Below the pieces are notes generated by a model. That model ran no database searches and was not told the origin of the DNA. It worked only from the letters and a program-made list of their open reading frames with translations. A stretch of 64,000 nt of DNA from NCBI GenBank assembly GCA_024036415.1, contig JAMWET010000488.1:248001-312000 (forward strand), given 5' to 3'. Below, in pieces: positions 1 through 8,897 of this stretch; position 1 is the first letter of the stretch; every line of letters begins with the position of its first letter. The DNA comes from Prochilodus magdalenae. Taxonomy: Eukaryota > Chordata > Actinopteri > Characiformes > Prochilodontidae. The translations under genes and the position numbers were made by a program.

Positions 1-119
1 AATTATGAAAGCTAAGCGATAGAGAGCCCAATCAGGGCCTGAGTCCAAACACTGTACATTATACTCCAAAACTGCTTTTCCGATTCTAAAATGTGAAGTG
101 AGACCCAACTGCACAAAGC

Positions 120-414
120 AAACATGTCACAGGTACTTTTTATTAAATGCATACTAACAGAAATAAGAACGGACCTTCATGTACTTAAAGGCTTATAAGC
201 TCATAACAGTTAAGTACGAAGGAACAAAAACATGGTAAAAACAAGGTCCTGTAAAACTGTTGGAAAAGGGCAACAGAACCATTTTACATATATTCCTTTT
301 ATTTATCTGATTTAGGCCACTACATCTGTTGTTCACCTTGTTTTAAGCAGCGGAGTTAACATGTTGAAGATTGGAGGTCTTCAGGTCTTCCTCATTCAGC
401 TGTCCCAGCACCTC
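120..414 (-). other. luc7l3: Probable distal 3' UTR exon of luc7l3
   Basis: On the minus strand a pyrimidine-containing stretch leads to CATCAG with AG at 416-415. After it, a frame from 414 to 343 encodes 23 residues (EVLGQLNEEDLKTSNLQHVN, then SAA) and a stop. A poly(A) signal AATAAA lies at 144-139. Joined to the donor at 2062 this would be untranslated. It could become an alternative C-terminus if an upstream donor were used. The exon extent is inferred and needs RNA evidence. Confidence 0.45.
139..144 (-). terminator. Poly(A) signal, candidate end of luc7l3 transcripts
   Basis: AATAAA on the minus strand (TTTATT on plus), about 200 nt beyond the short frame of the distal exon. Another AATAAA lies at 303-298. 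Either could end luc7l3 transcripts. Confidence 0.4.
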
Positions 415-2060
415 CTGATGTGCACAAATGTTCAGAGAGAGACAATTAGTGGCTGAAATCCCATTTGCTCACAGCAAATCATTTGCTGCACACAAAAGCA
501 GGAAAAAATAAAAAGTCCCTCATCATATTCACGGTCACTTAAACAAACCTGAACTATGGGACTACACAGAATTAAACTGAAGTATACACTTTTCGTCCAA
601 TTAGACAGTCATTAGCACATTGAAGGAGGACAGAGGTCGAGCCTCTCCTTCTTGTCTAATAGTTTTAGTCTTTTTTATACTACAGGTAACATGACAGCTT
701 ACAGTGACCATTCAGTTGAACAAGTAAGAGTTTAAGGGAAAGCACACAAACAAAACCTTGGACCTTTAAAATGATTTATGGTGGGCTCATGTTTGACTTT
801 TTTCTTCATAAGAGTAACCCGATTAATATCCCCTTGCCTTATTTGTTTTCTGAAGAAAATGGAAAGGAACACTAAGTGTTTTGTGATCTCAGGTAGCTAA
901 CGGGGAGATTACCTTTTTCTGAAGCTGCCAATATTAAGCATGTTTAAATAAGGATAGAAGTACTGCTAACAACATACAGTAACAAAGAAGGCATACAATC
1001 AGATGGAAAACCACATTTTCCACTGATTAGATCAGGGTACAACGTTCACATGTGACTTTGGGATATCAACCGGGTTCCTCTGTAAAGCCCAACACTTTGC
1101 TTCCAACTTGGTCTTAAGTGCAGTAGGCATTTGTCATTTCAAAACCAACCAAAAAACAAAAACAAACAAAAAGCCTGAGGATCTTAACCATAAGTGGGAA
1201 ACAAAATCAAAAGAAACTAAAACATCAAGCTCTGAAACACGTTCACAGGCAACAGCATTCAAATGGATGTGGGTAGAGAAAGGAGTACCTTGGGTGAGTA
1301 CCTGCACAGTTTGACAGTATCCTTGATTTTTAATTTGGCTTTTCATGGGGTCGCTCACAACACCAACGCTGTGTGAGGTATGGAAGTCAGCTGCAATAAT
1401 TCATTAACCCTACACTTCCATCATCCCAATGCTATCGGCTCTCGACTTTAAGAACAGACTGCATTAAAGTGCAAGGCAAGGAAGCACACATCCATGAAAC
1501 TGGAGAACAGAATCAATACTGACTGCAGTTGTAATGAATTTTTTTTTTTTTTTTAAATGCTCCTTTCGTGAACACCTCAAAGACATTACAAATACAGCTA
1601 AAACTGCTGTGTGCTTATATATGTGGATGCATACATAGGCACACCATTTTAAATGTTCAATGTATCAGTTAAACAAATATCACAGCATTTTCTAACTGCG
1701 AGCAATGAGTTAACAGTTGAGGTTTAGAAATATAAATAGGTAGAGGCAGGAAAATTAATTAAAAAAAAGAAAAAAAAAAAAACGTAAATTTGGAAGAGAA
1801 CTTGTCTAAGAGACAAATGTGTATGACCGATACAAAACAAAGTACCTCCAGGCATGTTTTTCAGGGCTACACTGGCTTTTCCCTCTGGGTTTGTGTTTCA
1901 TTCTACCTTCTTCTGTTTCAGCCTCTAGTCCCATCTTCAGTGCATACTTACGATGCACTATTAAAAAACAGGAAGAAAAATCACAGACATAACTGAAAGA
2001 AAAAGGGGAGGAGGGAGAGGGGAGGGGGAAGGAGCCAAGCTGGAGGGGGAGAGTGCACTT
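415..2060. other. Probable luc7l3 3' UTR intron or long 3' UTR
   Basis: AT-rich DNA with no convincing coding exon. It holds a T16 run near 1539 and an A-rich tract near 1759-1781. The short ORFs at 1108-1358 and 1790-1996 lack splice signals and recognisable motifs. Confidence 0.5.
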
Positions 2061-2095
2061 ACCTGGAGCTGATCTGAGGTCCTATCAGATCAGTT
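2061..2095 (-). promoter_or_regulatory. luc7l3: Splice donor in the luc7l3 3' UTR
   Basis: Thirty-two nucleotides after the stop codon the minus strand reads CTCCAG followed by GTAAGT, a perfect donor with its GT at 2062-2061. The 3' UTR is therefore probably spliced. Because the junction lies within about 50 nt of the stop, it should not by itself trigger nonsense-mediated decay. The distal acceptor is less certain; the best candidate is at 415. Confidence 0.7.
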
Positions 2096-2259
2096 TTAAT
2101 TGGACTGAGTGTCACCTTCAGAATGGAGTTCTTCAGTGGTGCCGTTCAGCTCTGTTTTGGGAGGCTCTACCTCCATGGGCTCGGGCTTTAGAGGCTTGCT
2201 GGGCCGTTCGTCACCTGAGCCCTTCCCACTACTTTTCTTTTCTTCTGATTCCTTGTGCT
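2096..2259 (-). CDS. luc7l3: luc7l3 last coding exon
   Basis: Encodes residues 405-458, an acidic Ser/Glu/Pro tail ending TEELHSEGDTQSN and then TAA at 2098-2096. The acceptor is CTCAG ending at 2260. The last residues match vertebrate LUC7L3 closely, which fixes the frame. Confidence 0.94.
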
Positions 2260-3162
2260 CTGAGGGGACAGTAAAGGCATCTCGTTAACAGGAGCAGCAC
2301 AAAGCATTTACATACTAGGAACAGCACGATATGGATAAACTACACTTCAATTACAGCGATAAACGCTTATTTGGCATTAAAATGGTCATCAAACCTATAA
2401 CCTTGACATACTGCATGTTTTTGATTAATCTTGGTCAGCATAATAGCATAAGGAAAAAGGCTGCAACACATTGTGGTTTCAGGCAGTATAACTATAAATA
2501 ATAATAAAAAATGTGGAAATGCTGCTGTTACAAGTTACTCTCTGAGCTCACAGTCATTCGGCGCAATGATGGAAAAGACATCACATGTCACAGGACTTGA
2601 AGGACAAATTTTCTGTCTCACCTTTGTCTCTGTTTGATTTGTCCTTCTCTTTGTCTCTATCCCTGTCGCGGCTGCGACTGCGGTGTCGATGGCTCTTACG
2701 CTCCGAGCTGCGGGACCTCCTCCTCTCCCTGCTGCGTGAACGCTTCTTCCTGTCCGAGCGCTCCCTGCTGCGCCTCCTCTCCCGGTCACGGCTCCTGATT
2801 AGCAGCACAATCACAACCATTTAAATCACAGCTGATATTTATTTGAAATGTTGAAAGTACCCCACACTATGAACAATAAAACAAGTTAATGTCAGTCACA
2901 AAAATAAAATCAACTCTTATTAAATAATAATAATAAAAAAAAACAAAAACTAGGGTGTAAAAACAGTGAGCAATTAGCATCCACCACTGGTCCAATGCAG
3001 GTACATAACCCTAAGTCATAGTGGCAGATTAGAAACTTGGACAGGACAGACAGAGAGCAATTTTGCAACAAAACTAACCTGTCAGGGCAGCAATATGTCT
3101 GTGCCTACCCCTAAAGTCATCAACAGTAGATAAACAACAGAACATGTGTCAGTTACCCAAAA

Positions 3163-3213
<51 letters not shown>

Positions 3214-6200
3214 AACACCTTAAAAAGGCCTTTCATACAGTAAAGATGCATCGCTTGATTGGGCAGTGACTGGAACCCGGTTTCAGCTTGATCGACCATG
3301 ATTGGTGACCAGTCTATCAGTCACATATATTAGATTGTGCCTCTCATATTTACTTGTGGCCACATAACAGTTTGCATGACAACAGCAATGCAGCCACAGC
3401 CCACATTATAAGTGTCCTAAAAGCCATTAAAGTCCTTCATTGAGCACGCAAGGCAACAAGCACATGGAAGACACCGGAGAGAAAAAGCCTGTCCAACACA
3501 GCTAAACGCTAACCTCGTTTAATATTTTTCATAACTCATAATAAAGATGCCATTACTGATGATTTGACCCCGGCATGAGCATGCACACCTGCTACGCTTC
3601 CTTTCCCGTTCCTTGCTTCTGCTCCTCCTCCTGTCCCGTGAACGGCTCCTGCGGCGATCTGATGCTCGGCTGGAGTGGCGGCTGTGGGAGTGGCTACGTC
3701 GGTTGCGTCTCTCTCGCTCCCGCTCCCTGTCTCGGTCCCGCTCTCTCTCCCGTTCTCGTTCTCTCTCGCGCTCCTTCTCCCTCTCTCTCTCACGCTCCTT
3801 TTCCCGCTGCTGCTCCTCCTCCTCTTTGCGCCTTTTCTCTCGCTCTTCTCTCTCCCGTTCCCTGTCTTCTCTTTCTTTCTCCCTCTTACCCCGGTCGTCT
3901 TTTTCCGGGTCCTCTGAGCGCCGACGAAGTTTTTCCTGCAGAATGTCACCAAACATGTTCACTGTAATTAAGTGCTTCCCCAAAGACTATTAGACTAGTG
4001 GCTTTGTCTAAATTTAATGCGATGGAGAAAAAGGCAAACTGATCAAGAGGCCTTAGACATTGCAAGTTTTTTTGTATTTATGAACATGCTGCGACATGGT
4101 CAAGGAAATGTCAGCATAAACCTGCACCAACAGTTTTGAGAAAGCAAAAGTTTTATGAATTATTAATAAGGATTCCCAACAATTGAAACCCAATCGATTT
4201 GTACATTACACCATACACAAACATGAAGCACACTTACCTTGAGCTCTTCCACAGTTGATTTGATTTTAGCATAGCCCATATGTTGCTTGCCCATTAGATG
4301 ATCATCCACTCTGGACTGAGCATCACCAACAATGAGGAAAGCACCACAGACTTCACATACCTCCATCTGCTTCTCTTGAGCAGCAAAGCTCTCAATTGTC
4401 TGAAAGTTCACAGAAACAATTTAAAGTCAGATCTTCCCCAGAACAATACTAAAGTTCACCCAAGACTACATGGAAAAAGACAGGCATTAAAATTTGTCAC
4501 CACACAGTAAAGAAAAGGTGTATAACTCACAGAAGGTGTTGAGCTAAGCTGCTCCCTCTCTTCCTTTAGTTGTTCCACGAGTTTCATCATGCCTTGCGCT
4601 TCCTCTACACGGCCCTCTGATCCCAGTTCTTCAATCTGGAAACATATCCATATGTAAAAAATAAAAATCTGTATCACTGTATCGCAATCATCAACATCAA
4701 ATCAATTTGTGTTGTCATCTATGGCCCAGAAGAATTCCTGCTTCGTAATTTTAGTGCTTGTCCTTCCCTGATACATCCACTCAAACATCCTTTTTTTTTG
4801 GGGGGGGGGGGGGGGGTTTGTTGTTCTTGCTGCTTTAACCTGTTGCAGGCTAATTATGCCAGCCTTTTATGCTAACTTTAAGCAGTAACACCTCTGACGT
4901 GTAATTGAGACATTCAGCTTGCTACATACCTTACAATACTATTTGTGCCTAAAGGTTTCAAAGGACAGTATCTTAAACCGCCCATTTATCAGCCAGCTAT
5001 CTGCTTATTCATTCAATGAATTCATGATGTAATAGCCATTCCGAGGTCTAAACAAAAATAGAAAACTGATCCCAAAAAAAAAATGGAGGAAGCAAGCATT
5101 TTCATGGTCACCTGGTTCTTTAGAGAGGCACCATAGATGGTTAAAAGGGTTTAAACACTTTCGATCCGAAATCTGCATGCAAAACTGCCACAGACTGAAC
5201 CAAGTAGTAATTCCACCACTTCCCTTACACTTGTGCACACGTTTATTTAGCCTCACTTCTTATTTATTACGTTTTCTGTGAAAGTCTATGTAAAGCGAGA
5301 GCAACATGAATTATATCAGGCAGGCATTCTGGCTCATGTGAATGTTTAAAAATAATAATAAATTTTAAAAATCATAATAATAATTCTGTGAAGAATACAA
5401 TCACTTCCTACACGCAATTACTCCCCATCCAACCCTGTTCCTCCACTGGGAAGGCCATGTTAAGGAATAAAAATGTGCTCCGATTTCAGCTTCACACAAC
5501 TTTAAAAACAGTCTACATTTAAACTATGTATGCCTGGTATGAACTGATGCCAAGGTAAAATGTTTACAGTAACCAACAACCTTGCAGACGTAACAAACCA
5601 ACATCCAATAATAGTATTGGTACAGAATAAGAATCATACCTGGACGACAAGTTCTTCAATCTTCTTTGTGAGCACCTGTGCCTTTTCTTCATTCTTCCCA
5701 GATGGACCAGGTCCCTGTATGCACAAGCAACAGTAAGCAGTTGTGGTACTACAACAGTTCAATATTTTCCAAAGCAATGAAGTATACCAATGATACTGCT
5801 ATTCAAACAAGTCTTCCACGAATTGCAGGCCATTTAATCTCAGGTGAATAAAACTGTAAATAAACTACATGTCTACATACTCCAGAGTTCTGCTGGGCCT
5901 GGGACAGCGCCAGCCTGGCATGTCCTCTCCGGATCCTGCGCTCCACCTCAGCCAGAAGACTCTGAAGATATCTAAGGAAGTCTCTTTCATAGCCTTCCTT
6001 CATAAAACGGGAGCTCTTCTCATACCTGCAGCACATCAGGATGTTTAAAACTCAAGATAAACCCTGTTCCAAGCCATGCTGTACTGTAGCTTTAAAGGGC
6101 ATTTCACTTACATTTTTCTAAGATTTTCATCATGAATCTTTTCACAAGGACCTAGGGAAGGAAAACATTTATCATGATTTACAGACAACTTAAGGGACAA

Positions 6201-7502
6201 AATGCTGCTATGTAAATTTTTATTGAAAACCACGTGACATTTATTCATACCCAAGTCAGAGCGTGTGTTGGTGAACAGTTCAGCTGGGCAGAAGCCACAG
6301 AGATAATACTTGCAGACCTGTGATAAAAGCAAGGCCGAAAGGAAAGATGTGTTATCGAGGCAGCCAACATGTCAAAACACTCCACACTATTTAATAGCGT
6401 ATTGTAGACATCGTAAAAAAGCGCAACAAATTCACCGTAAAACGTAAAGAATCCTGAAAACTAGCTGCATGATGGGACGAACTTCTGAAATGGTTCCATT
6501 ACAACTGACATATCAATTTCTACGGCTGAAGCGAACATCAAATGCTTTAACACAAACACTGAGATGTAAACAAATTCATCTACAATTATGTGCAATTAGG
6601 AACTTGGCTTTAATGTTGGTCACAAACAGTGATCGCCACGTCTACAACACAAATATAGGGATTTTATTTACCACCAAAAACGACCAGTGATCCAATCGGA
6701 GGCCTAACACAAGCAGTCAACATTTGCGATACGTGTTAGGCGTTTTAAATCGTTCGTACTGTTAACTTGGACAAGAAACACTCAAGACACAGGACACTAA
6801 AGACCTGAAAAGACCCGGATCTATATTTAGCTAGGTAAATGCTAACGCACACAGCTTACAAACAAAATCAGCCATGGCCAAGTCGCTGCAGTTAAAACAC
6901 CGCCCACATTGTACGCGCTCCGACCGCTTGTTAGCTAAAGGTCGCACCTGTTCAGTAATACAACTTAACTGCTCGAACACATGTTAACAACCTCGGAGTT
7001 TGTGAAAAGCTCACACATAAGGTTGACGCAGTTCGTTTAGGGACACAATGTTTAAAATGTAACCGACTGTAACTGTTTAAGTTGCCTAGTTAGCTGGCGT
7101 TAGGTTAGCTGTCTGCCAACATGCTAGAGCAGCTAGTAACGTTAGCAACCTAGCTAGTGCCTATAACTGTACCCGAGTGGCGCGCAATGCAGCACCGTAT
7201 TACAAACAACCTTTACACTGCATAAGACAAGCTAACAAAACGTCGTGAGTTTACGTTAGTTTGGTTGGACAAATAAGGCGACACGTACACAAATATTTCC
7301 AAAAAGCTAAGCTATTTTTGTAGGGTTTAATGCTAAAGACACTAGCATAACTGTTAACTAGCCTGGTAGCTAAGCTAACTGGTCGTTATGTAGCTTGACT
7401 TACAGTCTCGTGGTCCCAGCGGACGTTACAGCGCTTTTCATCAGGGGCCAAGTTCCTATCTCGGCCCATTAACTCGTCGAGTAACTGGGCGGCGGACAAC
7501 AT
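2096..7502 (-). CDS. luc7l3: LUC7-like 3 pre-mRNA splicing factor, complete coding sequence in ten exons
   Basis: Nuclear protein of the LUC7 family, which associates with U1 snRNP and influences 5' splice-site choice. Joining 7502-7404, 6317-6251, 6151-6112, 6025-5881, 5714-5640, 4635-4531, 4399-4238, 3935-3589, 2794-2622 and 2259-2096 gives 1377 nt, one open frame of 458 aa plus stop. Every intron is GT-AG. Residues 35-62 form a CCCH zinc finger (C35, C43, C58, H62). Residues 192-217 form a C2H2 finger (C192, C195, H211, H217). Residues about 118-175 look helical or coiled-coil. Residues 232-405 are an RE/RS-rich tail, and the C-terminus ends EGDTQSN as in vertebrate LUC7L3. The start MLSAAQLLDELMGRDRN and the tail separate it from LUC7L and LUC7L2. 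The ATG has A at -3. Human LUC7L3, as I remember it, is 432 aa, so the length is normal. Confidence 0.96.
2622..2794 (-). CDS. luc7l3: luc7l3 coding exon 9 (RS domain)
   Basis: Encodes residues 347-405 in RS and RD repeats, ending KSNRDK. The acceptor is TCAG ending at 2795 and the donor is GTGAGA from 2621. The exon leaves phase 1. Confidence 0.93.
3159..3215. repeat. (TAAA)n microsatellite in luc7l3 intron 8
   Basis: About 14 uninterrupted TAAA units in the 794-nt intron between exons 8 and 9. Confidence 0.95.
3589..3935 (-). CDS. luc7l3: luc7l3 coding exon 8 (RE/RD-rich tail)
   Basis: Encodes residues 232-347, first RE/KE/RD dipeptide runs and then RS dipeptides (RRRSRSRDRRRSRSKER). The mRNA strand is almost pure purine for long stretches, so several other frames are open across it. 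The acceptor is GCAG ending at 3936. The donor is GTGTGC from 3588, weaker than the gene's other donors. The exon leaves phase 2. Confidence 0.92.
4238..4399 (-). CDS. luc7l3: luc7l3 coding exon 7 (second zinc finger)
   Basis: Encodes residues 178-231, including the C2H2 finger VCEVCGAFLIVGD through DDHLMGKQHMGY. The acceptor is TCAG ending at 4400 and the donor is GTAAGT from 4237. Both ends are phase 0. Confidence 0.95.
4531..4635 (-). CDS. luc7l3: luc7l3 coding exon 6
   Basis: Encodes residues 143-177, beginning IEELGSEGRVEEAQGMMKLV. This is the second half of the helical region. The acceptor is CCAG ending at 4636 and the donor is GTGAGT from 4530. Confidence 0.94.
4791..4816. repeat. 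T9-G17 homopolymer junction in luc7l3 intron 5
   Basis: Nine T (4791-4799) followed by 17 G (4800-4816). On the transcribed strand this gives C17. Such a run is prone to slippage and may be miscounted. Confidence 0.9.
5640..5714 (-). CDS. luc7l3: luc7l3 coding exon 5
   Basis: A 75-nt exon encoding residues 118-142 (GPGPSGKNEEKAQVLTKKIE, then ELVVQ), the beginning of the coiled-coil stretch. The acceptor is ACAG ending at 5715 and the donor is GTATGA from 5639. Confidence 0.93.
5881..6025 (-). CDS. luc7l3: luc7l3 coding exon 4
   Basis: Encodes residues 69-117, beginning (M)YEKSSRFMKEGYERD. The stretch is charged and helical, and is conserved in the LUC7 family. The acceptor is GCAG ending at 6026 and the donor is GTATGT from 5880. 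Phase returns to 0. Confidence 0.94.
6112..6151 (-). CDS. luc7l3: luc7l3 coding exon 3 (small exon closing the CCCH finger)
   Basis: A 40-nt exon too short for ordinary ORF calling. It encodes GPCEKIHDENLRK, supplying C58 and H62 of the CCCH finger. The acceptor is CTAG ending at 6152 and the donor is GTAAGT from 6111. The split codon with exon 4 reads Met69. Confidence 0.93.
6251..6317 (-). CDS. luc7l3: luc7l3 coding exon 2 (first zinc finger)
   Basis: Encodes residues 34-56, beginning VCKYYLCGFCP, with two of the three cysteines of the CCCH finger (C35, C43). The acceptor is CAG ending at 6318 and the donor is GTATGA from 6250. The exon is 67 nt and leaves phase 1. Confidence 0.94.
7404..7502 (-). 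CDS. luc7l3: luc7l3 coding exon 1
   Basis: Encodes residues 1-33, starting MLSAAQLLDELMG. The ATG is at 7502-7500 in the context AGAATG. The donor is GTAAGT at 7403-7398 and the exon ends in phase 0. Confidence 0.95.
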
Positions 7503-7640
7503 TCTGCCTCGGAGTTGTTCACAACAGACTACAAGGGCTTCTTTTTACTCATTTACAAAAAAAAAGGGTCCGACGTTTTCAGGATTCAATTGCACACAAC
7601 AAAATGGCAGCGGTACTCCTCGCGACAAGGCACTGAAAAG
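7503..7640 (-). promoter_or_regulatory. luc7l3 5' UTR and core promoter region
   Basis: The region just upstream of the ATG is CpG-containing and has no TATA box. A YY1-like site, AAAATGGCAGCGG, lies at 7601-7613, as is common at TATA-less housekeeping promoters. The transcription start is probably between about 7540 and 7620 (inference). Confidence 0.5.
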
Positions 7641-8039
7641 GCTTAACAGAGGACAAAGGCAATTCAGCTGTGCCATCTGCTGGTGTGGGGTGGAACTGTT
7701 TTCATAGTGCAGCACAACGAATGCAAATCACCTAACCAACCAGGAAGACCTGCTCACCTCCTAGGTATCCTACACTGAAGGCCTGAGATCCTGATGTTTA
7801 TGTGGATTATTTGTTCCTCCTGCTCTTTGTTTTAATGACTCTACTGATCATGAAAACCATAGCTAATGTTTTTTTATTTTGGGGAAATCTTGCAACAATT
7901 TATTTTGAATTTATTTCCACTTTGGTTTAATTAATCTGATTTGATCTCATGTTAGTCTGTCTATATATTTAACTACCTTATAGCAAAACGTTTATATGCA
8001 CAATATGCAATATAAGCAAACATGTGCTCACAGTGGTCG

Positions 8040-8897
8040 GATGTCTGAGTCTGGCTACAGGCACGAGGTAGAACACCTGGAGGGTTGGTGCCGAAGAAGA
8101 TGAAGGAGATGATTGTGGACTTCAGAAGGGGCAGACATGCCCCACTCCCCCTGCATGTCGGAGGGTCTACGGTGGAAGTGGTCTCCAACAACAGGTACTT
8201 GGGTGTTTACCTGAGCAACAACCTCTCCTGGAGCAACAACACTTCCAGCCTGGTCAGAAAGGCGGCTCTACTTCCTCAAGCGGTTGAGGTGAGCTGGGCT
8301 GGGGAGCTCGGTCCTCACCTCCTTCTACAGATGTGTGGTGGAGAGCGTCCTATGCTCCAGCATCAATGTATGGCATGGAAGCTGCTCTGCTGCAGACAGG
8401 AAAGCTCTGCAGAGGGTGGTGAAGGCTGCACAGAGGTCTGTCGGAGTCAGCCTCCCCACCACCACGGACATCTACACCTCCAGATGCAGGAAGAGGGCCA
8501 CCTGCATCATGAAGGACCCCACTCATCCAGCACACTCACTTTTTGTCCCGCTCCCCTCAGGCAGGAGGCTGCGGAGCATCAAGTGTAAGCAGTAACAGAC
8601 TGAAGAACAGCTTCATTCCAGAAGCTGTAAGACTTCTAAACGCCACTTAGTGGAACCACTGCACCGACACTTTGTGGACACTCAGTCACTTTAAATACAC
8701 TCTGCTGCTACCTTTTCAATTTCCTGCTGCTCTTTCTCTCTGTATTTTTTTTCCCATATTTTTATATATTTATGTATATTTTATTTATTTAAGTTCTGCT
8801 GTCTGGGTAAAACTGGGTCCTTGGGTACCACAATTTCGTTCCACCCCATGTACCACATGTGATGTGAATGACAATAAAGTCTCCTTGAATCCTTGAA
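8040..8897 (+). mobile_element. 3' end of a non-LTR retrotransposon (CR1/L2/Rex1-like), broken
   Basis: The plus strand encodes the C-terminal part of a LINE reverse transcriptase, split between frames. Recognisable blocks are KEMIVDFRRGR, RYLGVYLSNNLSWS, VESVLCSSINVWHGSC, ALQRVVKAAQRSVG and HPAHSLFVPLPSGRR. It is followed by a 3' UTR ending GACAATAAAGTCTCC and a short tandem tail (CCTTGAAT, CCTTGAA) at 8882-8897, typical of CR1/L2-type ends. The copy is 5'-truncated, with frameshifts around 8270-8340, so it is inactive. The left edge is approximate and the clade assignment is tentative. Confidence 0.85.

Noticed and set aside
3536..3952. 138-aa minus-strand ORF in another frame of the same exon
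   Set aside because: Out of frame with luc7l3, and arises from the repeated AGAGAA-type codons.
3575..3993. Three overlapping plus-strand ORFs of 80-130 aa
   Set aside because: Antisense shadows of the luc7l3 RE/RS exon; open only because of the purine-pyrimidine bias.
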